Source of the DNA: Pelargonium nanum
Taxonomy: Eukaryota; Streptophyta; Magnoliopsida; Geraniales; Geraniaceae
Length of the DNA: 47,721 nucleotides
Assembly (NCBI GenBank): GCA_036897485.1
Contig: JAYMTF010000168.1
Coordinates: 1-47,721 of the forward strand
Direction of reading: 5' to 3'
Every line of letters starts with the position of its first letter. Position 1 is the first letter of the stretch. Positions 10,751 to 24,244 of the stretch are shown here, piece after piece. The translations under genes were made by a program, and so were the position numbers. The notes beneath the pieces were generated by a model, which worked only from the letters and a program-made list of their open reading frames with translations, was not told the DNA's origin and searched no databases.

Positions 10751-11160
10751 TAGAGTTGTCAATTTATATTGGTATTTGAATAGACACATTTTGTAATTAC
10801 GTTAAATAATTGAACACGAACACACTACATTTATAAATAGCAAGCATGAATATTGTATGTTTAACAAGATAACTTATTGATTGACATAAACACAACTTAA
10901 TACATATTTTGAATAGTAAATTAAATCCAACATGTTTGATATTGTCCAACACATTTTGCACGATACGACGTCCCTACGCGTCTGACACATTATTGTGATC
11001 ATATTTCAATATCCTTAAGTGTGTGTGTCGCACCACGACTAATTAACTGTTCGTATTTTAGAGAGCCCACACTACCACGACATTTAAACTTGTAATTAGA
11101 TTCTCTAACAGAACATAATTACAAAATGTACGAGACTAGATGAGTTAAAAATAAAACATT
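10751..11160. mobile_element. hAT-like non-autonomous repeat, member of the TAGAGYTGNC family (right end unclear)
   Basis: It starts TAGAGTTGTC, the terminus shared with the elements at 20129, 21328, 23560 and 43521 (the last seen inverted at its right end). The body is rich in ACACGAAC/AACATG-type words also found in those relatives. The right boundary is not defined, so the end is an estimate. Confidence 0.4.
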
Positions 11161-12585
11161 CATGGTTTTCATCCATTGATCAAGTTTCTTCGTGACAATT
11201 GTAACTGACTCCGATCTGTGACTCTCCGAAATGACTTGTTTATCAATGTCTCATTTCACTTGCTTTATTTTTTTATTTTTCTCTTATAGCTTTGGATCCC
11301 TTGACTCTCTTTTTTTGGGTGAACTATAAATGGTTTCCTTCTGGGAAAACTGGGCTCTTCGCAGTTGCAGTACTAAGTACTAACATAATTCATTGTACTG
11401 TAAAATTAATTTTAGAATAAGCTGAAATATTAATCCAATCCACCGGACAATGAACCAAAAACTCTGTCAGATTAAGTACTTTCATTTATTTATTTCTGTT
11501 TGGTTTGTTGTAGAAGTTGACGTGCCACTACCCATAGATAAATAAAAAAACTAAAGTAAGGTACAATAATTTAAACTAATCATCCTAGGAATCTAATTTG
11601 ACCACACCTAGCTTAACAACCATACACATATACATTAATATAAATTATACAAACATAATTATTGTCACGCAATTCAGATGCAAATTAAGTCAGAACAATT
11701 CATATCATGATTGCGACTAGATATTGCCAAAACGACATATCATATGTACAACAGTACACGATCTCTTTAATTTAATAATTTTTAAAATTTTTGATATACT
11801 TAATAAAGTTTGTTCAGTCGTAAACTAGTAGTTTAAACAGTTGATAAGTAACGAGGTTGTCCAACTATATTGTTAACTGCACCTGTTGATCAACTGTAAG
11901 TTTCTCATCTGTTTTATACACCTAATAATTAATTCTTCATTTTTGTAGAAATAAAAGAATGTTACAGCTCAATTTTTGTACGGACAGAGTAACTATATTT
12001 TATTTTCACAATGGACTAATATGTGGGCCCAGTTGGGCCACTAAACATTTGTATACCAAACGAACCCAGGAACCCCAAATACGTGGCTGGTTTAATGGTT
12101 AAGCCCAATCAGAATGTGATTTAATGGGTAGGCTTCTATATTTAGTAACGTGTCTCCTATAACACATGTCCACGCAAAAGCAATCAATCACGTTTTTTAT
12201 TTATCCAAATAAATAAATAAACAAAACAAATCATTCGTTGTATACAAGTCATAATCTTGTTGTTAATCTGTTAGTATGTGATTGGTTGGGCTTATTATTA
12301 TGTTGTACAAAGTGTGGATTGTTAGGTTGGTTAATTTTAATGAGGTTGATGCTTGAATCTTGATCTAATGTCAAAAAATAAGTTGAATCTCTTATTTTTG
12401 TTTTTCCACCAAGAATCTATTCACTATTTCAAATGTTTCACATTAGCAATTGTGAATAAGTTTTCAAGTACGGACATAAAAGGCAATATAAAATTTAAAT
12501 TCAAAATCATCACTTAATATAAGACCTCGTTCACATAACTAAAAAGTCGAGAGAAGACCTAGTAGAGTACAATATTACTATAGCG
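11161..12585. other. Gene-poor intergenic stretch
   Basis: AT-rich with no exon-like open frames, downstream of the SDR gene. Nothing recognisable beyond short low-complexity runs. Confidence 0.5.
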
Positions 12586-14538
<1,953 letters not shown>

Positions 14539-15786
14539 CTATATATATATAAACACACACATTATTCGGGTAAAATTGAATATACACAAGAAAGCTAAAT
14601 TAAATATATGTACCTCAATATTCTCTTTGGTTGCAACATCTTTCAGTGAAACCAACGATGGAATGTAAGCAATTGCTTCAAACTGTGCTTCTTCAACTGA
14701 AAAGGGACTAAGAAGTCGGAAACATTGTAATTTGGGATTACACGCCACAAGAAAACGTTTATCGAATAGCATTAGAATTTCTCCATTTTCTAGAATCATT
14801 ATCAATTCACAGTAAAGCAATCCCGGATTACGTTGAGAAATTGAGTTTTGTAAGATAAACTCTTTTGTTGATTCAATGACATGTTGCTTAGTCCAAGACT
14901 CTTTTACGCCATAATCTTTCATCACCCATATCTCAAGTTGAGCTGAATCTTCGAAACAACACACCGAGAGGTAACCTCCTAACACCCCCAAACTCCTTTT
15001 TTGCATGATGGATTGGTCAATTTGAGGACCTTCAATCACTCCGAATTGCTCGGTATCAAAGTCGAAGGAAACGTAAGGCTCATCATAGAACGTATCCCAA
15101 TGAAGAGTTCCGTTCAAGAAAGTGTTGTAAGTCACACGATGCGGAAACTTTTGTGCATCTCCGAGACATCTCCAAGTACCTTCTCCGAGAGTATATATCT
15201 CAGCTGTGCGACTAATGGTGACATAGCCATATCGAATCCCAATGGAAAACCCTACTTGAACAATTCGAATCACCTTATACTGCTTGCTCCTTGGAGCAAA
15301 TCCAAAACCGTGCGCGACAATTCTTGACGAAGCAACACCAGACGATCTTGGGAGGGTAACAAACTCCCCTGAAATCGGATTGCATACATAAATAGGATCA
15401 TTGGTTTGGGGGTCATACAAACATAGCAACCCGTTACAGGAATTGACAAGACAAAAATTGACATCAGGAAGGTTCGTGGCGGGCTTAAAAGGTAGCATAA
15501 AGTCTGATCCCCCGTTCGCATAGTTTTGAAGATGGAATAAATGGGACGTTTTAAAGCTAATGTTTGCACCGCGATCGCGGTCAGAGCTACAAATGTCCGT
15601 AGGTTGAAGTAGGAGAGTAATGGGAGCTGTGGAAGTATAGAGGTTGGTGAAATAGGTGTTCGAGAGAAGATCAAGCCACACCTTGCAGACGCATTTGCAA
15701 AGCAAGATGGATTTGACGGGGAGTCTTGCGAGGACATCGATCAAGAGGTGTGTTGGGAGGTCGAACATGGAGGATCCGGAAGACAT
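14539..15786 (-). CDS. F-box protein with F-box-associated (FBA) domain
   Basis: The frame encodes up to 415 aa. An N-terminal F-box (about residues 6-50: LPTHLLIDVLARLPVKSIL...CKVW) binds SKP1 in SCF ubiquitin ligases. The rest resembles the FBA/kelch-like substrate domain, including NSCNGLLCLYD, GFGFAP...YKVIRI and a WH-like LHW segment. The last 30 or so residues (VHIFNLAFLCIFNF...) are hydrophobic and unlike the family. They begin exactly at a good donor, GAG|GTACAT, with GT at 14613-14612. The true CDS may therefore splice there and end in an unrecognised downstream exon. The substrate is unknown; this is a very large, fast-evolving plant family. Confidence 0.88.
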   Translation of the reverse strand: MSSGSSMFDLPTHLLIDVLARLPVKSILLCKCVCKVWLDLLSNTYFTNLYTSTAPITLLLQPTDICSSDRDRGANISFKTSHLFHLQNYANGGSDFMLPFKPATNLPDVNFCLVNSCNGLLCLYDPQTNDPIYVCNPISGEFVTLPRSSGVASSRIVAHGFGFAPRSKQYKVIRIVQVGFSIGIRYGYVTISRTAEIYTLGEGTWRCLGDAQKFPHRVTYNTFLNGTLHWDTFYDEPYVSFDFDTEQFGVIEGPQIDQSIMQKRSLGVLGGYLSVCCFEDSAQLEIWVMKDYGVKESWTKQHVIESTKEFILQNSISQRNPGLLYCELIMILENGEILMLFDKRFLVACNPKLQCFRLLSPFSVEEAQFEAIAYIPSLVSLKDVATKENIEVHIFNLAFLCIFNFTRIMCVFIYI

Positions 15787-17051
15787 TTTTTTTTCTTCCT
15801 TCTCTTCTATGCTTTGCTTGGAAAAAAAATAGTGAAAAGAAGTATCGGAACTCTTTTATTTTCTTGTTACTTTTGTTTTTGGCTATGTTGAACAAGTAAG
15901 CATCTTTAGCCGGCTGAGAACTACATCAAGGTTTGGTTTCTATATCATACAAGTAAACAAAAATTACACTTTGTTTAGTCCGGCTAGCTATATATGGTGC
16001 TTCTGTTTGTTTTTATTGTTCTTGTTAATATAGTAATTTTTTTAGAATTAAGCATGTACTCTCAAAGACTCAACTATCTTCTAATTTATTTATGGAACAA
16101 ATTAACAGGAATGGTGAAAATAAACTCTATCAAACTAACTAGAAAGAGAATCTAAATAAAGCAGAACAATGAAAATGAAAACTGAAATTAAGAAATGAGC
16201 CAAACAAAATTACTCATGGGTTAAATGAAGTATTTATATTCACCAAATGTGTGTAAGAAGTGATTTGTCATTACGTTGTTGGTTGGTGATGATGTAAAGG
16301 TGAGAAAAAATAATGTTGCACTCATTAATGTTATGTGGGTCAAAATAATGTCAAGGTGAAGTAGCGATGACGTCATGATGACATGGTGAATGTTATGATG
16401 TGATAGTGACGTTTTGACACATAAGGGTTCTTAAGGAAGGTAAGTAAGTGAAAGCATTTGAAGTAGACAAGGAGAAATTTGTGAGTTTACTATAAGAGCA
16501 TGCATCTCTTCAAAACTCCTTGAAATGTTTACCAACTAGCGTAACTCCTAAGCATTTTACATCTCGAGAAAGGTCTACCAGCATTGCATAACCTCCTCAG
16601 CCTGCATCTCATTTAATTTTAAGAAATTCAAGGAGAATCGAGAATTATGCATAAGTATATGAAAGTTTCATGAAGATACACGCTTTCACGTTTGGTGTAT
16701 GGAAGACAGAAAACTCATTAAGCCACGTTAACCAGATGGTGAGGTCTCTCAAGGTTCCCAAACACATGAACCACAATTCATTACTAACTCAACCTAATTC
16801 TACACAATATTTTTATTTAAGAAAAATATAAATAAAAATCCCGGTTTAGTCATTAAAAAAATAATAATCCCGGTTTAGTCAAGTATTAGGCATTATTATT
16901 TTTATTTTATAATCTGGACGTATCAAAAATCCCGGTCTAGTCCGCTCGAGTTGCACTACCAGTTCTCCTCCTTCCTCATCCTCGGGAGCAACAGCCCCCA
17001 TTGAAGCACAAGCTCTTCCTTTCGGAGGAAGGGCTCAAAGTTCGTACAGAG
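15787..17051. other. Intergenic region and promoter/5' UTR of the following gene
   Basis: A perfect TGACGTCA bZIP-type site is at 16368-16375. The motif ATCCCGGTTTAGTC occurs at 16838-16851 and 16867-16880, with a variant ATCCCGGTCTAGTC near 16929-16942, just upstream of the probable transcribed leader of the gene at 17052. No other gene seen. Confidence 0.5.
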
Positions 17052-19501
17052 ATGTCTCTGGTAGACTATGCTTCTTCATCAGACGACGACGAAGATGACA
17101 AGCATGAACCAAACCCTGAACCAGAAGCACCCACATTTGGACCAGAAAGGGCTCCTACTCTTCCTCAAAACCTGTAACTTCTCATTTTTTCCCTGGGTTC
17201 ATTCAATTTTCATTTCAATTGCAAAATTTTGACCTCAATTTATGCTCTATGCTTCTCGCATCAACTTCTAGGGTTTCAAATTGGTAAAAAAAAATCAACT
17301 TTTATATTTGGTTGAGAGATACTGCGAGAAAGATGAAGCAACTTTATCCGTTATTGAATTCGTTAATGTGCCTCTTTTTATGTTGTGATCCGAGACTGTT
17401 GCTCACTTATGCACAACTGTTGGGGTTATTGTTGCTTTTTTGCTCAAGAAAACAACAAAGTTGGAGCATTGAAGATTATCTTCTCTTTTTTAAACCTATA
17501 AGATGATGGTTTATTAGGGTTTTGCGGAAATAAATGATGGGTTTATGGGATTTGGGGTGGGATTTGAAGGTACAGGTTCCTTGTTCCTTGTCTTTACTAG
17601 GACACTCTAAGGTTACCAGAACCAATTTGGAAAATCCTATGCAAACTGGAATGTCCAATTGTTGTTTACTTGCTAAAGCAACCCAAAAGCTGTCACCATT
17701 GAGTAAGCTTCTTCTGCTTGAGCTAATTATGCTCGGAAAATGGTGTAGGTTGGTGCCTAAGCTAGTTGTTCCTACTTCAACTTGAAAGAGAATATCCACG
17801 ATCCTTATTTTAGTGGTTGAAAACATGGGGGGAAACGGAAAAGAGGAAAACTTGGATAATGTGTTCAGTCTATATCTTCTATTGAAAAATTCAAAGATTG
17901 ATCCAACTTATCCTGTAGGGCTCAGCTGGGTGAAGTTTTATGTCTTCTGGGATCCTAAATAGAGGAGCTTATATCTGTTTTGCTTTCTGTTTCTTTGTAT
18001 AATTTCTTGGGAACCAAATGCATCTATTAGTATTAAATTTGGTTTGTATTAGATTATGCTTGAAGAACTTTTGTTTGCCTTATAGTTTAGGTGTACTAAA
18101 TATTCTTTTGCAGCAAGTGTAGATGCAGGGTCGAACTGTTCTGTTTAAATTCCTGCTATTTATGTGACAATTTAAGTTTCTTATTCCTTTTTGTTGTTAC
18201 AGAACTTGAAATTGCTTTCCCAATGCTACTTCATTTTTGCATTTATTAATGTAAATGAAGTTGGTAAACATCCTTTTGCTGGTACACAAAGGTCTCATCT
18301 TCAAAAATGTATATTTGTAGGAAACCTGGGCCATCACTTCAACAGCCAGAAAGTGCTTCGCATCTGCCAGCACCTTCTTTTGATAAACTTCCTGATGCTT
18401 CATTTCTCTTGAATTCACCTGCAATCCCATCTCAATTGGGAAGTGCTAACGATCACTCTTCTCGAGTTGCAGCTGCTATGGCTGAGAGTGCATCACGCAA
18501 GAGAGACTCAAAAGGATTGGCTTCCTCTTTTCCCCGTGGTAAAGTTCCAAGAGGGACCCTGCCTCATTCAAGGAATTTCCCGGATACTGTAGGTGGTGCA
18601 CTAGTTCCACCTCAGCTTAGTGGAAGGTCAGTCTATTGAAATTTAAATCATACTGTTGAAAGTTATGTGTGTGCATCTATATGAGGTTATGCAGGTTGTG
18701 TGTCACGCCAGTGTTTGCACCATCAGCAGATTTTAAGTTCTCATATTTTTTTGCTACTGTTGTGTTTGCTATAACATATTACTTTCTATTTTCTTTTTGT
18801 CATATACTTGAAAGGCTTCTCTTTGTATAGTGCTTTCAACTAATTATACTTGCCGGAAGACATTTGGTCTTTTTGCTGGTTCACTGGTGGTGCTTATGCT
18901 AGAAAAAATATATTAAAAAAAGAAGAAAAAAGCTTGGCCTTTCTTCTTATGCCTCTGCACAAAAGGACATGCTTTTCTAGATAATTAGAATCACATCAGA
19001 TAGTGGACTCTGCTAAGAATTCACATTGCAGTTTTTGTAAACCCTCATTTGTAGAATGGAATCAAAAGGCACATTAATAGATAGAGGTGCTTTTGACAGC
19101 ATATAACCTAATGTCAGAAACAATAATTTGTAATATGGGGAAGAAATAAAATTTGGCCTAAATCCTGGCCTGCAGGGATTTGCATATCCCTGCTACACGA
19201 ACAAAATTATGATTTTGAGGCATTCTTGAGATTTGTAATGTCGATGTATACATGCTATTGTAGGAGAATGACCTATCATTTATCAACTGAATTCATATTA
19301 CTCTTCTGAATTTAGTATGAGCTGGATCAGACCTCTTCCTGTTATTATCTTATTGCAATGTTTGGCCACTCTCTATTCTGCGTATGGAAGATAGTACCGT
19401 TGCTGACAATTTATAAATTTGATTTTGCTAGGAGCAACGTTGTTACAGAAGACATAGGCAAGCTTTTTGCAAAAAAGCACGCTGATCCCCCATCTGGCTA
19501 G
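17052..19501 (+). CDS. Conserved small protein of unknown function
   Basis: Exons are 17052-17173, 18321-18626 and 19432-19501. They join in frame (phases 2 and 2) with GT-AG junctions to give 165 aa. The N-terminus MSLVDYASSSDDDEDD is followed by a Pro/Glu-rich stretch, a Ser/Pro-rich middle with a basic SRKRDSKG patch, and a C-terminus SNVVTEDIGKLFAKKH. No catalytic or known domain is visible; it looks largely disordered with an acidic head. The layout resembles an uncharacterised conserved plant protein family, but I cannot name it. The open frames inside intron 1 (for example 17534-17785) show no family resemblance and are treated as chance. Confidence 0.75.
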
Positions 19502-20128
19502 GTGACCTCCCTCCCCATTAGAGATGGTTTAAAGTTCTGTAGCTTTGGGTTCTGGTTACTCTACAAACATACGTACTCGAGGCTTTTTGTAAAAAAAAAA
19601 AAAGGAAATATTTTGAGAAGTGTGGCTTTGTTATGTCGTGTTTAGGCAAGTAGCAAGGGTGGACTCACCGAACTACTAACTGTTCTGTCATACAATTAGG
19701 CATTCTAGGTTAATGTCTTCCATATTCAAATGCTGGTCATTTATATTTGTCTGTGGAAGGTGAACACATCTGTTCAACTGCTTTGGCATAGTTGTTGATT
19801 TTGTAGTATTTAAGGTTGTCTGTTTCAGTTTCCTTCTCTTTGAAAATTTGAATTCATGTTTTCAGACAGAGCTATATATCAATTTAGAGAAAGGTTAATG
19901 ATAAAGACCATTGTTGACTTTTTTGTATTTATTGTACTGAACTTTCCTCTACATTGTTTGCTCATGTATTCAACAGTAGAATTGTTTATTCAAACATTTC
20001 TTTGAAACTGATCCACACTCCAAATATTTGACCCACAAATCAAAGTGGTTACCTTGTTGATATTTCTTTTTTAGTTAATGATGTATGTTGAATTGAACGT
20101 TGACCAGATGGTGTGGTCACTTGAAAAT
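19502..20128. other. 3' UTR and intergenic
   Basis: T-rich sequence after the stop of the unknown-function gene, consistent with its 3' UTR. No further gene seen. Confidence 0.5.
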
Positions 20129-20368
20129 AGAGTTGGCAATTTGGAATTTAAATACGTTGTAATCCTACGATTTGATCCGTCTAATTTTGGGCTCCGGGTA
20201 TCTAAATTTCAATTCGACTTAAAATCTATATGATCTGAGTTGGATCATATCGGTAAATCCACTTAAATTTACATTTTGTAGTAAAATATGAAATGCATCC
20301 GATTTGAGCAAATCTCCCTTTCGAATTACTCTATATCATCCGATCTGAAATCTGAATTACCACGTCTA
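20129..20368. mobile_element. hAT-like MITE (TAGAGYTGNC family) with 8-bp target duplication
   Basis: The element is 240 bp, begins TAGAGTTGGCAATTTGG and ends AATTACCACGTCTA. The termini are imperfect inverted repeats with hAT-style TAG...CTA tips. It is flanked by CTTGAAAA (20121-20128) and TTTGAAAA (20369-20376), matching at 7 of 8 positions as hAT insertion would leave. It lies about 330 bp upstream of the first C2H2 gene. Confidence 0.75.
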
Positions 20369-20701
20369 TTTGAAAAGTATAATACTATGTTATCGAATAT
20401 TTCTTGTAAACTAGGATTTTCCCAGTGACTCAATCAATGAAAGACATGCAATTTAATAAAGCATTGTCAATGTTTAATACTACTCAACTATCTTTAAAAA
20501 CCAAGTAATGAGAGCAACCCCCAAACTGCAAAATTAAGATGATGATGAATTAAGATCAGAGAGCCATATTAATTAATGCCCTTTGGTCATATATCCATAA
20601 ATTAACACATCTTGAACTTCCTCTCTCCCTTTGAAGAAGCTACCATTCTTGGCTTCTTGAAGCTTAACCCATCAAGAACTCAAGATTTTGTGTATATAGC
20701 A

Positions 20702-21169
20702 ATGAATGAAAAAGAAGCACAAAACAGATGGATTTGGAAAGTTGAAAGCAACTTCAGCTCAAAATCTTGCTTTGATTCATTGAAAGAAGAGGAAGATGAA
20801 TCAGCTTTTGCAAGATCAAAAGCAAAGAGACAACACTTGGGAGGAGGCTTGAAATGGCCTTCCAGATCCTATTGCTGCAACTTCTGTACAAGAGAATTCA
20901 GATCAGCTCAAGCTTTGGGTGGCCACATGAATGTGCACAGGAGTGACAAGGCAAGGCTCAAGCTCCACAACCAGTCTCCAATTTGCCACCACAGGAGTGC
21001 TGCGAAAGAGCACAGAACTGATCATTGTGTTGGTAACAAGAAACCAAGAACAGATGATGAAGTAGCTTTAGCTCTGAGATTGTTGAAGAAACCAGCTAGT
21101 TTCATCAGTGAACATGGTTTTCAAGCAGGGACAAGAACAGAGGACTTGGATCTTGAGCTGAGATTGTAA
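20702..21169 (+). CDS. SUPERMAN/ZFP10-type C2H2 zinc-finger repressor with EAR motif
   Basis: This single-exon gene encodes 155 aa. One zinc finger (Cys59, Cys62, His75, His79) contains the plant QALGGH signature (70-75) in the context [20 protein letters not shown], typical of the SUPERMAN/ZFP10/ZFP11 group. The C-terminus is an EAR repression motif, DLDLELRL (148-155). Such proteins act in the nucleus, recruiting TOPLESS-type corepressors to restrict cell division or organ boundaries; the particular role is not readable. The open frame runs up to a TTG at 20612, but ATG 20702 is the first in-frame AUG and gives a normal length. A second gene of the same class follows about 2.7 kb downstream. 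Confidence 0.92.
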   Translation: MNEKEAQNRWIWKVESNFSSKSCFDSLKEEEDESAFARSKAKRQHLGGGLKWPSRSYCCNFCTREFRSAQALGGHMNVHRSDKARLKLHNQSPICHHRSAAKEHRTDHCVGNKKPRTDDEVALALRLLKKPASFISEHGFQAGTRTEDLDLELRL

Positions 21170-21327
21170 TGGAACTATGCTTTATATAGCTATGCTTGGT
21201 GTTCATAATTTCATTTCTTGATCCTATATTCATGTATCTTGATTTGTTCTCTCTTAAATTTCAATCTTGAGTGCACTGATAAACACATGCTCAGAGCACA
21301 ATTTAACAGTCTTTGTATTGTTATCAG
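21170..21327. other. 3' UTR of first C2H2 gene
   Basis: AT-rich sequence directly after the stop, with no element until the repeat starting at 21328. Confidence 0.5.
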
Positions 21328-21658
21328 TAGAGCTGTCATTTGTGCGTGTGAGTCGTGGTGAAAATTGTTTGTATGTTGTGCGATCCTAAACGAACTCAAC
21401 ATGTTTAGTAATTGTAATGATTTAACTTAGCACGTTTATGAATACAAAATATGATCACCGGCTTGTTTCCGTTTGACACATTATTTGGATTAATTACAAT
21501 TATATCTGTAAGGGTTCGTGTTGAGCGTGTTATGCGTGTCACAAAACGACTTGCTAAAGTACGTGCGAGCTTTAGAATCCAACATGAACATGATACATTT
21601 ACAAAATATATGAATTCAAACACGTTAATCTCGTGACGTGCTACAACATGAATGACTA
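21328..21658. mobile_element. hAT-like non-autonomous repeat (TAGAGYTGNC family)
   Basis: It begins TAGAGCTGTC and ends near ATGACTA. It contains GGATTAATTACAATTATATC, also found with one inserted base in the element at 43521-43886, and many ACACG/GTGTT words typical of this dispersed family. No 8-bp duplication is evident, so the boundaries are tentative. The short open frames it contains are not genes. Confidence 0.5.
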
Positions 21659-23072
21659 GATATTATCATAATCACTAGTTAATGAAAACCCTCATGACGA
21701 CGAAGATCCATTCACATTACACACCAAATAATTATATAATTGCCTCTAGGAAACTTCAAATTAAGGCAAGGCAGTTAGCAATTCTGCTCAATGATTGCAA
21801 GTTCCAACAGATATATAGTTTTCAAAACAAAATTAGTAATTTCTCAGGCAAATTATTTAAGTACTTGCATGGGATCATAATAAAAAATTAGTTGCACACA
21901 TGGATTATCATGATGATGTGGAACTAGCCTCCATGTGGCGTAAATATAAGGGTCCGTGAGTGCCACCTGGCACAAATCTATATAGAAATTTAAACAAGCT
22001 TTTAGGACTTTTCCATAATATTTTTGAATAAATAGAAAATCTAAAATACAGTCTGTAAATTGATTGCAGGCTGAGAGAGGCTTTTGCAGACAGCATAGTG
22101 ATTGGAGTATATATATTAGCTTATTTTATATTTATATATATTATGGTTTTTGTTTGTTGGGCGTCGATGAAATTGCAATGTTTGGGCCAATCGGCTGCAA
22201 GGTCGGCCAAAAATTTATATAATATTAACGAGAAACGTATGGACTAGAAACTTATCAAGAACATGTATCTAGAAATTGTTATTTATCTTCATTTAATTTG
22301 AGTTCACAAATTACGAGTTGTGTTAGATATCAAAAATGTGTTGTGACAGTCAATGGAAACATAATATATTTGATACTCGTGCTTATATATTAAACATTAA
22401 CTCGACATATTTGAAAATTAGCGTGTTCATGTCGATTTTACTCAAACAGAAGATGAGATAAATGGCTAATGGTGGTGCTACTGTTCTTATTCTACTCTCT
22501 TACTAGATAAAAGTGAATTAAGTCGAAGTTGATAATGAAGAAATTCATAAGTGATTAATCAATAATATGATTTTATAGGTTGACATACCATTTTATTTTA
22601 AACTGTGTTATTATATCGTACATGGTTTACAGTTTTGTCACAAATACAACATGATTATCCAATGAGTAAAATTTTGTTCATCCGAACACAATATGGATAT
22701 AAATATGTCGAGCTTAAATATGTTTAAATCAGGTCGTTTTCAAATAATCAACACTAGGTGACATAGTCATAAATCTCACAAAATAAATCAAACCATTTTT
22801 TTTAGAGATACAATAAATAAAATCATAGATTCTTATGAGAATAGCATCGTACGGAATGTTTCTATTGGATTGAGCAAGAAGTAAATTGCATTTGTTATGT
22901 TTCATTGGAAGATTTTGTCAGAAGACAAGAAAATGCCAATATATTGTTGAATCCATCGTACTGGACTAATTGTGCTTACAAGGTTGGAGTAATTAATATC
23001 GCAATTCGCAAAATACATGTACATACTCTACTTTAGCCAGGTTATGTTTCGCAAATTTTAATTGGTAACAAT
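21659..23072. other. Intergenic between the two C2H2 genes
   Basis: AT-rich. Words such as AACACAATATGG near 22680 and the ACTCGTG region near 22375 hint at further decayed copies of the hAT-like family, but none is complete. No gene seen. Confidence 0.45.
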
Positions 23073-23340
23073 TACTCCCTCCGTCTCAAAACGAGTGTCA
23101 TGATTCTATTTTTTGCAAAAGTCAAGGATTACCAGATGATTTAATGTGTTTCCAATATTATCCTCACTTTTCCTCCTACACCCCCATGTGCAGTTAAAAT
23201 TAGGTTTTCCTTTAGTGCATAAGTGATAAGGGTAATATGAGAAAAACAATAATATAACAACCTAAAATTAGAAATAGAACAATCATTTTGGGATAAAAAA
23301 TTTAAACAAACAGGACACGCATTTTAGGACGGATGGAGTA
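23073..23340. mobile_element. Stowaway-like (Tc1/mariner) MITE
   Basis: Left end TA-CTCCCTCCGTCTCAAAACG and right end CATTTTAGGACGGATGGAG-TA form inverted termini of the Stowaway type with TA duplications. The body is 264 bp and non-coding. It lies about 500 bp upstream of the second C2H2 gene. Confidence 0.85.
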
Positions 23341-23559
23341 TTATTACTCATATTTACAAGATTTACAATGAAAACTTATTTTGTTGAACTACATGGGGAT
23401 CAATTGACAATAGATGTTTCAATTTATCACCGGATTTCGAGTTTTGAGTTTCAATAAATATAAATGCGTTAAAATTATGTAGCAAAAGTTTTACAACTGG
23501 TCTCATTTTAGCGAGAAACAAAAAAAAAAAGGTCGCAGACATTTTACAATGGTCTTTAG

Positions 23560-23775
23560 AAGAGTTGACAATTTAAATTTTAGATCACACTTATTTAGAT
23601 TTGATCAAATTATGAATTTTAGTGTAGATACATGCGGATTTTCCCAATTAGATCCGTATATCTGTAAAATATATCTAATCCAATTCGACCTAAAAATTAG
23701 TAGGATTGAATCAGTCGCTTTAAGTCTGATTGAATTTCGTATGTCAGCGCGTTTGGATCCAAACTGCCAGCTCTA
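23560..23775. mobile_element. hAT-like MITE next to a TATA box
   Basis: The left end AAGAGTTGACAATTTAAATTT and the right end GGATCCAAACTGCCAGCTCTA are imperfect inverted repeats of the same family as the element at 20129. Length is 216 bp. No matching 8-bp target duplication remains. It ends only about 20 bp before the TATA box of the second C2H2 gene. Confidence 0.65.
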
Positions 23776-23795
23776 GGCCAGCCTTGTTACCATAA

Positions 23796-23805
23796 TATAT
23801 AAAAG
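23796..23805 (+). promoter_or_regulatory. TATA box of the second C2H2 gene
   Basis: TATATAAAAG lies 53 bp upstream of the ATG at 23849, implying a short 5' UTR of about 20 nt. It sits directly downstream of the hAT-like MITE. Confidence 0.6.
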
Positions 23806-23848
23806 CATATTCACTGAGCTTCAATCAAAAGATTGTTAACTTCCTAAC

Positions 23849-24211
23849 ATGGAAACTGATCATGGTGATGAATCCACCCAAAACCCACATCATGTAGGGT
23901 CACAAGAAGATCATCAACAAGCTCAAGCCCAAGCTCAAGCTCCAAGCAGGTCCTATGAGTGCACCTTCTGCAAAAGAGGCTTCTCTAATGCCCAGGCACT
24001 TGGTGGACACATGAACATTCACCGCAAAGACAAGGCCAAGCTCAAGCAACAATCTTCATTATCATCATCATTATCAAATGAATCTAATTTGGACATGAAC
24101 TCTGCAAACAAGACTGCTCCTATGGCTATGGTTGAAGAAAAAACATGCACAACCAAGCCATGGTCACTGTTTCTGGAAAAGCCGCAATCTCATGTAGCAT
24201 CTAACAACATA

Positions 24212-24244
<33 letters not shown>

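Noticed and set aside
17312-17785. Two open frames inside intron 1 of the unknown-function gene
   Set aside because: No family resemblance; the second merely runs through T-rich intron sequence, and the gene model with a 1.1-kb intron splices in frame without them.
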